Source: Stieleria magnilauensis
Lineage (GTDB): Bacteria > Planctomycetota > Planctomycetia > Pirellulales > Pirellulaceae
DNA: 64,000 nucleotides
Direction: 5' to 3'
NCBI GenBank assembly: GCA_007753675.1
Contig: CP036432.1
Coordinates: forward strand, 6,760,233-6,824,232
Positions 8,031 to 15,015 of this stretch are shown here, one piece after another. The stretch's first letter is position 1; every line of letters starts with the position of its first letter. The notes beneath the pieces were generated by a model, which made no database searches, was not told the DNA's origin, and saw only the letters and a list, made by a program, of their open reading frames with translations. The position numbers and the translations under genes are program-made.

Positions 8031-8224
8031 GTAACGGCGTCTCGATCTCATGGGTGCACTTCCAAGATCCAAAGCCGCTCGACTCCCGAGGAACCGCGCG
8101 TCGTGTGTTCGGTCGGATTCTTCTTTCAATAAAGAAAACACCGCGGACCACACGACGCAAATGACGGGGGAGTCATGCGTCTGCGGATCACTCGATGGAC
8201 CACAAGAGATCAAGACGATGGTTC
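8031..8224 (-). repeat. Long attC-like site with several stems (S10)
   Basis: Left GTAACGGCGTCTCGATCTC (8031-8049) and right GAGATCAAGACGATGGTTC (8206-8224) pair over most of 19 bases. Inside, GCGTCGTGTG and CACACGACGC form a perfect 10-bp stem near 8100-8160, with TTCTTT/AAAGAA at the tip. Of all sites here it most resembles the long, multi-stem attC type. Confidence 0.65.
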
Positions 8225-8247
8225 TGCGTATCTACAATCGGAAACCG

Positions 8248-8472
8248 TCAACGAAACACCACGACAGTGCCGTCAACACGGTCGCCAAATCGCTGTTTGT
8301 CTCGCGACCAAATGATTCTTGCTGCCGCCAACACTGCCAATAACATTGAAACAAGATTGTCGAGGATTGCGGAGAGATGACGGGGCATCGTTGTCCCCTG
8401 GGGTGAGTCCACGAGCTCATTCAACTGCCGCCCAACTGGCACCGCCTCTTCGGTGAAAGTTTCAGTATCCAT
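8248..8472 (-). CDS. Small hypothetical membrane-associated protein
   Basis: A 74-residue frame, MDTETFTEEAVPVGRQL..., with one hydrophobic helix (about 39-55) and a C-terminal segment ending GTVVVFR. No family recognised. It starts 21 bases from the attC-like site at 8494 and ends 23 bases from the one at 8031-8224, so the cassette geometry supports a gene here. Confidence 0.45.
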   Translation of the reverse strand: MDTETFTEEAVPVGRQLNELVDSPQGTTMPRHLSAILDNLVSMLLAVLAAARIIWSRDKQRFGDRVDGTVVVFR

Positions 8473-8493
8473 TCAATTTCCTTTTCGAATGCA

Positions 8494-8578
8494 GAACGTT
8501 GGTGGTCACCGAGGACGAACGAAAAGGCCACCATCAGGAAAATTGTTTTTGAGTCCGTCGGTGCAACACATGGTTCGC
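8494..8578 (-). repeat. attC-like site (S11)
   Basis: GTCACCGAGGAC (8506-8517) pairs with GTCCGTCGGTGCAAC (8553-8567), leaving one or two bases bulged. Outer ends are GAACGTTGG and GGTTCGCC. It shares end blocks with the site at 4780. Confidence 0.65.
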
Positions 8579-8589
8579 CGATCCAGTCG

Positions 8590-8997
8590 CTATGGGCGAA
8601 AAAGTATGCGAAGGGAAAAACGGTGTATCCGCATAGCCGCAAAGGACAAAGCGACACCGGACAACCAGCATAGCATCGCGACGAGTGTGACTGCGAACCA
8701 ATTGATCGGCAACGATCGCAAGAACCCAGTTGGAGCGACTCCAAACGCAACCTCAGCCGACAAGGCACCACACGATAGAATCGCCATGGCGGCCGCCCAT
8801 ACGCTCGAAGTACCGAGAGGATGTCGCATCCAGCCAAGGTAGCACGCCACCAACGAAGCGACTGCGAGTGGAATGAAGAGTTCGTATTCCGGTGAACCGT
8901 TTGCGATGCCAGAAGCCCTTCCCCCGAAGTGGACGGCGATCACGGCGGTAACGATGAGCAGATGTCGTGTCGAGAACTGCAGTAAGTCGCTTTGCAT
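8590..8997 (-). CDS. Four-helix membrane protein of planctomycete type
   Basis: The 135-residue product starts MQSDLLQFSTRHLLIVTAVIAV, an 'LQFS.R.LL' opening that I recognise from many uncharacterised planctomycete membrane proteins. Four hydrophobic helices follow (about 11-27, 38-54, 66-85, 98-122). Function unknown. The ATG at 8997 lies 21 bases from the site at 9019 and the stop is 11 bases from the site at 8494. A longer start upstream would run into the repeat and is rejected. Confidence 0.65.
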   Translation of the reverse strand: MQSDLLQFSTRHLLIVTAVIAVHFGGRASGIANGSPEYELFIPLAVASLVACYLGWMRHPLGTSSVWAAAMAILSCGALSAEVAFGVAPTGFLRSLPINWFAVTLVAMLCWLSGVALSFAAMRIHRFSLRILFRP

Positions 8998-9018
8998 TGT
9001 TCGAAATGCCCCATGGGC

Positions 9019-9107
9019 GTAACGTCGGTGGTCAACGCCTCGGCGCGATGGACCGGAACTCAAATACAAACTCAACTCGCCGACTGCGGTGCACCACTCG
9101 GTTCACG
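9019..9107 (-). repeat. attC-like site (S12)
   Basis: Third copy of the repeated site. Left GTAACGTCGGTGGTCAACG, right CGGTGCACCACTCGGTTC. CGTTGACCAC pairs with CGGTGCACCAC with an unpaired C; the inner stem is CTCGGCG/CGCCGAC. Confidence 0.65.
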
Positions 9108-9589
9108 CGGATCGGCCACGACGACAGTTTGAGCCATCATCGTTGGCTGCCAATGTACTCGATCGGAATCATCGAGGGAAATCGAGCTTCCCACTCAGCA
9201 GTCAACGCGTCAGGCGTCGGTTTTCAGTGTTGCATGCGACAGGCGTCGGTTTGCCGACTTCGGCCGAGTCGACGTGCACCAAGTGAGACAAGAATCACGC
9301 AAAGACGCCAAGCCGCAAAGGAGCGGGGGCAAATCTTTGCGGCTTGGCGACTTTGCGTGAGCCCCTTCCAGCAAGTACGTCAGCGCACCGATCAAATCGT
9401 AATACCAGACGCGGTCTCCAGGAAACAGAGGCCTGATGAAATCGGATGGGCGCAATTCGAGCGCACCAATCGCAGTCGAGATGTCAGGCGTTGGACGACG
9501 CTGAGAACCGGGGAAGAGAGGGAACCACGAAACAGGCCAATCACACGAAACAGAAATTGGCACTGTTGTCAGGCGTCGGTTAGCAGCGT
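9108..9589. repeat. ORF-less repeated segment, copy 3
   Basis: Third copy of the gene-free segment, enlarged by a foldback element at 9295-9360. The block GAGCGCACCAATCGCAGTC and the block GAGGGAACCACGAAACAGGC are shared with copy 4 at about 10.88-10.96 kb. Confidence 0.65.
9295..9360. repeat. Foldback repeat with 26-bp arms
   Basis: Arms 9295-9320 and 9335-9360 match at 25 of 26 positions around a 14-base loop. The arms read TCACGCAAAG.CGCCAAGCCG, a sequence type common in planctomycete intergenic repeats. Inserted in an ORF-less segment; it could act as a terminator-like hairpin but has no T-run. Confidence 0.8.
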
Positions 9590-9676
9590 GAACGACACGC
9601 GTCACCGGGTACGCGCAAACGGTTTTCCACTTCAATACCCTCTGACTCGCGTCTTCCGGTGCGCGCGCTGGTTCTG
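9590..9676 (-). repeat. attC-like site (S12b)
   Basis: Left GAACGACACGCGTCACCGG and right CCGGTGCGCGCGCTGGTTC pair (CCGGTG and CGCG) with an unpaired A. The right end lies 2 bases from the stop codon of the chlorite-dismutase-like gene. Confidence 0.65.
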
Positions 9677-9678
9677 CC

Positions 9679-10239
9679 CTATTCTGTGGAAATACGGGTC
9701 AAACGTATGTCGACTTCTCGTTCGACAAAAGTCCATTCTGCGCTTTCGCGAAGTGCCGCCACCAAATCGTCGAACGCACTGGAGTCACTGGGCGCAAATT
9801 CAAACCAAGTCAGGAAATCAAATGGTTCTCCAAGATCACGACAATGATGCAACCGCCTAGCGACTGCTGGTAAGTATTTCATGCCAATCGTCGTGTGGCG
9901 CGATTGAGATTCAAAGATGTCTCGGCGGGTGTCCTGGGGCAGATCCCACCAGTCCGAACGTTTCTTGATTGGAATCAATGCGGCGCAGGTTGCGTGTTCG
10001 CGGTTCAGTTGCGGTTGCACCTGGCTCAACGATTCGAGTTCGTCTTTGGTGGTGTAACGATGGTTGCTTGTGACGCCTCGAAGGATCCATTCCGCACCTT
10101 CGGGTAGTTGAAGTGTGTTCGCGTTTTGGATGTTAAGCCGATCTACAGGCGAGATGGGTTCCCCCGCTACGTACGAGACGCCGGTCACGGACCAACGTCC
10201 AGTGCTGCCGCCGACAAAGGAATAAAAGCGACTCGACAT
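9679..10239 (-). CDS. Chlorite dismutase/HemQ-family-like protein
   Basis: The 186-residue length and the C-terminal half match my memory of planctomycete proteins named chlorite dismutase family: DTRRDIFESQSRHTTIG, YLPAVARRLHHCRDLGEPFD, FLTWFEFAP, then SAFDDLVAALRESAEW and VEREVDIRL. Family members are heme-binding dimeric alpha/beta-barrel proteins; some degrade chlorite, others act in heme synthesis. I cannot confirm the proximal heme histidine from sequence alone, so heme binding and activity are open. The ATG start lies 26 bases from the site at 10266, and the stop is 2 bases from the site at 9590. This looks like intact cassette cargo. No signal peptide, so cytoplasmic. Confidence 0.6.
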   Translation of the reverse strand: MSSRFYSFVGGSTGRWSVTGVSYVAGEPISPVDRLNIQNANTLQLPEGAEWILRGVTSNHRYTTKDELESLSQVQPQLNREHATCAALIPIKKRSDWWDLPQDTRRDIFESQSRHTTIGMKYLPAVARRLHHCRDLGEPFDFLTWFEFAPSDSSAFDDLVAALRESAEWTFVEREVDIRLTRISTE

Positions 10240-10265
10240 AAAAGATCACAGTTACTCTGTAAGCA

Positions 10266-10353
10266 GAACGGCAGTGGCCACCGCGTCGGCGCGATCGACC
10301 GGAACTCAAATACGAACTCGACTCGCCGACTGCGGTGCACCACTTGGTTTACG
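10266..10353 (-). repeat. attC-like site (S13)
   Basis: Fourth copy of the repeated site. Left GAACGGCAGTGGCCACCG, right CGGTGCACCACTTGGTTT. CGGTGGCCAC pairs with CGGTGCACCAC with one bulge; the inner stem is CGTCGGCG/CGCCGAC. Confidence 0.65.
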
Positions 10354-11015
10354 CGGATCGGCCACGACGATAATTTGAACCATCATCGTTGGTTGCCAAT
10401 GTACTCGATTGGAATCGCCGAGGGAAATCGAAGTGTCTGGCTCAGACCTGTCTTCGCTGGACAGTCACGATGAAGCCCGGAGGGCTGGCACAGTGTTTGC
10501 CGGTGGTGTCAGCCACCGGCGTTCAGTGCATTGAAGTACAAAGGCCTGAAGGGCCGGCACAATCGTTCTCTTGGCCGTCCGGGAGCGATCAAACCCCGAA
10601 TACTGTGTCGGCCCGCTGGGCCTTGAGCGTTGTATGGAATCCATCCCCGGTGGCTGACACCACCGGCAGACACTCTACCGGCCCTCCGGGCCTAAGACAC
10701 ATTGCCCAACCAGCCAAATACGTTCCATCGATTCCGTTGGGATCGGCAAACACTGAGCGGCCACTCTTTCAGCCATCGGTTCTTTTCGTTCGGCCCGGTC
10801 GACCGCGAACCGATCGAACCATGACATCAGAAGCGAATCCCAGGAAACAGAGGTCGAACTAAATCCGTGGGGCGCGCTTCGAGCGCACCAATCGCAGCCT
10901 GAATGTCAGGTTTTGGACGATGCTGAGATCATCGCAGGAGAGGGAACCACGAAACAGGCTAAACACACGAAAAGGAAAATGGGTGCTGTCAACTGGCGTC
11001 GGTTTTCGCTCGATT
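10354..11015. repeat. ORF-less repeated segment, copy 4, interrupted
   Basis: The left part (10354-10432) and the right part (about 10780-11010) match copy 3; the middle is occupied by the foldback element at 10476-10690. No gene seen. This is the upstream (rightmost) end of the visible array. Confidence 0.6.
10476..10690. repeat. Large foldback element with 44-bp arms
   Basis: Arms 10476-10519 and 10647-10690 match at 40 of 44 positions (core GTGGTGTCAGCCACCGG). A second nested pair (AAGGCCTGAAGGGCCGGCA and TGTGTCGGCCCGCTGGGCC) lies inside. The whole 215 bp can fold into one long hairpin. It carries no ORF and interrupts the repeated segment, so it looks like a small non-autonomous insertion. 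Confidence 0.75.
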
Positions 11016-11576
11016 GGGGCAGAACAAGGGAACGGACGCCGACGCAAAGCAACTCTTCTCTATCGGCTACAACCTGCGGAGGTTGGACCAACCGCGGCGA
11101 GTTTCTCTGTCCGCCAGGTCGCTGGGGTGGCGTTCACCGACGCGTCACAGGGGAGGTGCCTGATCGCATGAGGTGGGCAGGCCGTCTGGGATTTCAAAAG
11201 GGGTGGTGACAAACTTTTTCGCACATGCCAGCTCGAGGTGTTCGAGGCGGAACCCGCGACGGCCACCCCCGCCCCCTCGGAAGGCCCCGTCCGGTGCTTG
11301 GTGGGAATGGCCGGCACTGCTTGGGATTCGCCGCGTTTGACGCGGCGTGGGCGGTGAGAGGGAAATCCGGATACGGTTTTTCTGGTTTCGAAGGCTTTCG
11401 TTTCCGAGAACCATTTGCTACAACTTCCCTCGTCATCGCCGAGCTGCCCAAAAGCGAGGAGGTGACGGCCGAAAATGGCGAAAATGCGTCATCCAGGCTG
11501 TTTTCCATGTGTTTTGCGTGTTAAAACAGGCTAACCGTTGTAGTCCGGTTGTAGCAAGCACTTGAAAAACGCTTAA
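11016..11576. other. Intergenic region before tRNA-Lys
   Basis: About 560 bases with no convincing gene. It is GC-rich at 11.2-11.3 kb and AT-richer toward the tRNA, where its promoter must lie. No integron-integrase remnant is visible in frames read by eye. Confidence 0.5.
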
Positions 11577-11649
11577 GCCCTTGTAGCTCAGTTGGTAGAG
11601 CAACGGACTCTTAATCCGTGGGTCGTAGGTTCGAGCCCTACCGGGGGTA
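11577..11649 (+). tRNA. tRNA-Lys (anticodon CTT)
   Basis: A 73-base cloverleaf. The acceptor GCCCTTG pairs with CGGGGGT with three G-U pairs; D-arm GCTC..GAGC; anticodon arm ACGGA-CTCTTAA-TCCGT with CTT at the anticodon; T-arm GTAGG-TTCGAGC-CCTAC; discriminator A. CCA is not encoded. It reads AAG lysine codons. The last 21 bases are the integration site of the element to the right, which supplies the present 3' end. Its original terminator is probably the hairpin now at 21993. Confidence 0.93.
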
Positions 11650-12910
11650 TAGGCCTAGGTATCTGAGAATGATTCCTAGGCCTCTTTCGTTGGTTTTTGC
11701 AAGGTTTCTCGCCCTCCTGATTCGTCTGGCAGTCCCTTGGATCTGCACCGATGACACCGCCCACGACACCGCCAGATTCGGCGGTGTCATTTTGTTGTGG
11801 GTGACTTGGTTCGGTAACGGCTCGTTGCCAGTGTGCGTCGGTCACTTGGAGGTAATGTTTTCGCGCTATGGTCGACGAATGGCCCAGCCACTTATCGATG
11901 ACATGCCCGGCAAACCTCTCTTCAAGATCGGTCCGACAACTCGCCCTAAGATTCACGAACGTCTTGGGCCATGGTGCGAGCCCGGCGGCTTCGATGATTC
12001 GGCCTAACTGAGTGCGAAGATTCGTTTCGATGCCGCGGTATCGATTCACAACGTAGACCGCACTGTTGCCGCTCTTCTTCTGTGCGGCCTTAAGCAACGG
12101 TCGGAGCTCGGGGAAGATCGGACAGAAGCGAAGCCCGGTTTTGACGCTGTCGATTCGGAGACGCTGTTCGTCCCAGTGAACATCGCCCCAAGTCAACGCG
12201 AGCACCTCGGTAGGGCATCGGAAGCCGGCGTATCGGCAGAGGCCGAAAATCACTTTCCACTCGGTATCACACTTGGCCAGGACCGCGCGAGCGTCGGCCG
12301 GGGTGACGTAGTGCTGTCGATCGGCGTTGTGCTCCCCTCCGATCCGCGTCTCTTCCGCCGGACTCTCATACAAAAGCCTTGCCTTGACCGCCTCGCGAAA
12401 CATCCGTTTGACTCGCTTGGCGTGTTTGTTGGCCGATGACTGTGACAGACGCCCATCGGTCATCCAGCGAAGCCACCCTTCGAAGTCCGCGGCTGTGATT
12501 GCGGATAGCCGGCGGTCGGCTCCAAACTTGGTTTTGAACCACTGGGCGGCCTGTCGGTATTTGTTGAGCGTCGGCGGCTTGAGGTCTGTGCGGCTCGAAA
12601 TGTAGTGCTCGAAGAAAGCCCCACAGAGTTTGAGGTCTGCGGAAACCGGCTCGCGGCTCTCGACCAAGGCCCACTTGGCCAACGTTGCGTGGATCCGGTT
12701 ATCGACGCCCTGGGCCCACTTCACGGACTCAGCGTCAGGGGCGACGTTTGCGTCCGACGCTCGGGAAAGCTCATCGACGTGTCGCTTGACACCCTCGGCC
12801 GCTCGTTTGCTCATCGGTCCCAGCCAAAGCGAACGGCGTTTGCCGTTCTGTCGAAACTGCAACCGCCAGCCGGTTCGGTTGCGGTCGGTCTCTTTTCTCA
12901 GACTTGCCAT
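11588..12910 (-). CDS. int: Tyrosine recombinase (integrase) of the element
   Basis: Site-specific integration and excision of the element at tRNA-Lys. The 440 residues contain an N-terminal arm-binding region, a SAM-like core-binding domain (about 90-180) and the catalytic domain (about 200-365). Catalytic residues visible: Arg231 in GFRCPTEVLALTW, Arg322 in NLRASC, His344 in WLGHSS and the nucleophile Tyr353 in RKHYLQ. The box II His of the usual HxxR motif is absent, a variant that I know from other planctomycete integrases. After residue 370 the chain is low complexity, and its last codons run antisense through the tRNA gene, so the true 3' end changes with integration. The ATG at 12910 is the only good start. 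Confidence 0.9.
   Translation of the reverse strand: MASLRKETDRNRTGWRLQFRQNGKRRSLWLGPMSKRAAEGVKRHVDELSRASDANVAPDAESVKWAQGVDNRIHATLAKWALVESREPVSADLKLCGAFFEHYISSRTDLKPPTLNKYRQAAQWFKTKFGADRRLSAITAADFEGWLRWMTDGRLSQSSANKHAKRVKRMFREAVKARLLYESPAEETRIGGEHNADRQHYVTPADARAVLAKCDTEWKVIFGLCRYAGFRCPTEVLALTWGDVHWDEQRLRIDSVKTGLRFCPIFPELRPLLKAAQKKSGNSAVYVVNRYRGIETNLRTQLGRIIEAAGLAPWPKTFVNLRASCRTDLEERFAGHVIDKWLGHSSTIARKHYLQVTDAHWQRAVTEPSHPQQNDTAESGGVVGGVIGADPRDCQTNQEGEKPCKNQRKRPRNHSQIPRPIPPVGLEPTTHGLRVRCSTN
11629..11649 (+). other. Attachment site attL
   Basis: The 3' 21 bases of tRNA-Lys, from the T-loop GTTCGAGC to the discriminator A, repeated exactly at 21941-21961. Confidence 0.9.
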
Positions 12911-13085
12911 CGTGATTCATCCTTCACGTCATCAAGGTAGGAAAGGCGACGGCGGGCCGGGTGATGATGCCCGGTTTTCGGCTGTACGGGCCTAGCCGTC
13001 GCACGGTCAGTGTAGGGGATTCGGGGAAAGGTCGCATCGTTATCATGCCCCGATAGCGTGGGCGGACGCGTCGGCGGATTTCGAT

Positions 13086-14003
13086 TCAACCAACTTTGAG
13101 TAGCTGCTGCTCGATTTCATTCCGGCGGCGGTTCATTTCCGTCTGGGAAGTTGACGCCCTTTCGATCGGTGGCGATTTGGGCGGCGACGTCGGGACCCGC
13201 GGCCGTTTCTTCCCTCCGATCTCCTTTTCGAGACGACTGTAAAAGGTTTTCGGAATGTTGACCTGTGCGGCGAGCTGGTCGAAGTCCTTAGAGTGCAGAC
13301 GCTCAGCATGATCTCGGCAGCAAGTATGAAACTTGCCACATGGGTTCTTGGTGCTGGTCTTGGTTACCCCACCGAGCGCGACGCGAAACCAGTTTTCATC
13401 AAGGGAAGCGACCGCGATAACGGCCGCTTTCGCGATCAACTGGCGATCATTGAACTTGGCTGGCGACAATGCCTTCGATGCCTCTACGGCAAGTCGGAGT
13501 GCAGCCTCGTTTGTTTTGTTCATCTGGTCGGATTCCGGATTCCGACCAGAGTTGGTTGGGTTTGGTTTGGTTTGGTTGGGTAGGGTCGGGTTCGGTTGGG
13601 TAGGGGTCGACCGTCCGGGGACAGTCTGGGGACAGTCCCCGGACATGGTCCCGCGTGTCCCGTCCCCCACTCCTTTGCCCTTGGATCTCTGCTCGCGTTT
13701 TTTCACTCGCTCCTTCACGTAGTTGGGGCAGTGCTCCGCCCAGTCATGCACGGTTAACCGCCCTTCATCACGATCGAGCCATCGGCACTCAACCAGTACT
13801 TCGACGACGTTCACGTCGGCGTTGTCCCATTCAATACACCCAAGGATCTCATCATCGGAAAACCTCGAAAGATCGCCATCTTCGGCGTGTTGGGCGGCAA
13901 GCATCCAGACGGACTCAAGTAACCCGACGACCGCGTAGGCGGGCAGTCCGAGCCGGCGTTTCAGATTCTTGAACTTGGGGTTTGTGGGTGCCTGGGATTT
14001 CAT
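13086..14003 (-). CDS. Putative replication/replisome-organiser-like protein
   Basis: The N-terminal 110 residues (PKFKNLKRRLGLPAYAVVGL, FSDDEILGCIEW, CRWLDRDEGRLTVHDWAEH) resemble the winged-helix N-terminal domain of phage replication initiators and replisome organisers. A low-complexity linker of repeated T/Q/P/N residues follows (about 130-155), encoded by a GGTTTGGTTTGG-type tandem run. Then comes a helical C-terminal domain with two Cys (FHTCCRDH). Probably binds the element's origin or recruits host helicase; this is inference from fold resemblance. The ATG at 14003 overlaps the TGA of the upstream gene as ATGA, so translation is coupled; GTG at 14012 is an alternative. Confidence 0.6.
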   Translation of the reverse strand: MKSQAPTNPKFKNLKRRLGLPAYAVVGLLESVWMLAAQHAEDGDLSRFSDDEILGCIEWDNADVNVVEVLVECRWLDRDEGRLTVHDWAEHCPNYVKERVKKREQRSKGKGVGDGTRGTMSGDCPQTVPGRSTPTQPNPTLPNQTKPNPTNSGRNPESDQMNKTNEAALRLAVEASKALSPAKFNDRQLIAKAAVIAVASLDENWFRVALGGVTKTSTKNPCGKFHTCCRDHAERLHSKDFDQLAAQVNIPKTFYSRLEKEIGGKKRPRVPTSPPKSPPIERASTSQTEMNRRRNEIEQQLLKVG

Positions 14004-14323
14004 CGTAGGCACTCCCGCAGAACGATGACCGCGGCCGCCCTTTGGTACTTCGTTTGGCGAGTCTCGCCGGGCTCCATGGCCTCCTCATCTTTCAGAAGCT
14101 TGTCAGCAAGCCCACATACCGATTGAACTGGCCAACCAAAGTGGTCCGCGATCTCTTCGCGTGTAGCCCCCACAGTGCCGCGTCGGCGTAACCACTCGAC
14201 GACCATTTCGCGGCGCGAAGCTCGCGAGGGTTTCGCCGATTTGTGGGCGGCCGCGCGGCACCGGGCGGCAGTTTCGCCAAAGTCAAAAAGCGGGGTTGTT
14301 TGTTGTGTCGAATCTTGGATCAT
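14000..14323 (-). CDS. Winged-helix DNA-binding protein
   Basis: A 107-residue product with a winged-helix module (REMVVEWLRRRGTVGATREEIADHFGWPVQSVCGLADKLL, about 43-82), the kind found in small phage regulators that read 'helix-turn-helix, turn, wing'. The start ATG at 14323 (MIQDSTQQT) is preferred over longer versions, which are arginine-rich and unlike protein. It overlaps the replication-type gene by ATGA. Role unknown, probably regulation of replication. Confidence 0.6.
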   Translation of the reverse strand: MIQDSTQQTTPLFDFGETAARCRAAAHKSAKPSRASRREMVVEWLRRRGTVGATREEIADHFGWPVQSVCGLADKLLKDEEAMEPGETRQTKYQRAAAVIVLRECLR

Positions 14324-14407
14324 GATTTGTGTGGCGGGCGTATGGGTGACACTTCTCGACCTGTCCAAATGACGCTTGCCGGGTCGCACCGGCGAGCGTC
14401 TCTTTTT

Positions 14408-14680
14408 TCACTGTTCGCCGGCCATTGCGGCGATGACTTTTGCGGGTTCGAACCGACGCAGACGCCCGACGGTGAAGCTCGGGATTTTGCCCGCGGAGAC
14501 GGCTCGATCGATCGTCACGCGAGACACGCCGGCAAGCCTTGCCATTTCGTCCCCATCGACCGCCAGCGGCGTAGCCGATTGTTCAAGCATCGGACGCAGC
14601 TCGTTGAGAACCTTTTCGGTGATCGCGTCGACCAGCTCGGAAGGGGCGACGGATTCAATAAGTGTGGCCTTGGTATTCAC
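14408..14680 (-). CDS. MerR/excisionase-type HTH protein
   Basis: A 90-residue product with a C-terminal helix-turn-helix of the excisionase/AlpA type (DEMARLAGVSRVTIDRAVSAG, then PSFTVGRLRRFEPAKV). The N-terminal 45 residues are helical and may dimerise (VDAITEKVLNELRPMLEQ). The start is GTG at 14680, overlapping the TGA of the upstream gene as GTGA, so the two are translationally coupled. It shares the GRLRRF wing with the upstream gene and the two may be paralogues. Likely directs excision or regulates the integrase. Confidence 0.65.
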   Translation of the reverse strand: MNTKATLIESVAPSELVDAITEKVLNELRPMLEQSATPLAVDGDEMARLAGVSRVTIDRAVSAGKIPSFTVGRLRRFEPAKVIAAMAGEQ

Positions 14681-14895
14681 GACGCTTGCGCTCTGAGGTC
14701 GGGGCAACCATCGCTTTCCCAACGCTCGATTTCACCGAGCGGGAATCGACGGAGTCGGCCTAGCTTCACGCCGGACGGTGCGCGGCCAGAGTCGACCATG
14801 TGCCGCGCGTGCTGCTGGCTGCATTTCCAGCGTTCAGCAAGATCGGCAACGGTGAGCATCGCCGCGTTCTTTTCGATTGGCAATGTTGTTGTCAT
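14677..14895 (-). CDS. Excisionase-like HTH protein
   Basis: A 72-residue product, almost entirely one helix-turn-helix of the HTH_17/excisionase family: LTVADLAERWKCSQQHARHM followed by GVKLGRLRRFPLGEIERWES. The length and architecture fit a recombination directionality factor or AlpA-type activator. The ATG at 14895 is preceded by AAGGA 11 bases upstream. An inverted repeat at 14929-14948 lies in the likely promoter. First gene of the left-hand operon (14895 down to 11588). Confidence 0.7.
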   Translation of the reverse strand: MTTTLPIEKNAAMLTVADLAERWKCSQQHARHMVDSGRAPSGVKLGRLRRFPLGEIERWESDGCPDLRAQAS

Positions 14896-14928
14896 GTCGC
14901 TTGTCGTTCCTTAAATGCGTGTCACTTG

Positions 14929-14948
14929 AGACGCTTACGTGTGCGTCT
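14929..14948. promoter_or_regulatory. Inverted repeat upstream of the excisionase operon
   Basis: AGACGC and GCGTCT are separated by 8 bases, 34 bases upstream of the ATG at 14895. Candidate operator for autoregulation or repression; no protein is assigned. Confidence 0.35.
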
Positions 14949-15015
14949 AGAGTGCTCCAAGCATTCAGGGGAACGGTCGCCGTGTCCAATCGGGGAATCG
15001 GGGAATCCCCGATTA

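Noticed and set aside
8967..9860. 297-residue plus-strand frame over the repeated segment
   Set aside because: It runs through attC-like sites and the ORF-less repeat; equivalent frames in the other copies are broken by indels, and the composition is Arg/Ser/Thr-rich filler.
11145..11508. Minus-strand frames of about 90-104 residues before the tRNA
   Set aside because: GC-rich filler without ribosome-binding site or protein-like pattern.
11016..11576. Search for an integron integrase next to the array
   Set aside because: No tyrosine-recombinase motifs are visible on either strand; the recombinase at 11588-12910 belongs to the tRNA-Lys element and lacks the IntI-specific region.
11588..11649. 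Integrase C-terminus over the tRNA as a real domain
   Set aside because: The last codons are antisense to tRNA-Lys; the frame end is a by-product of the integration site.
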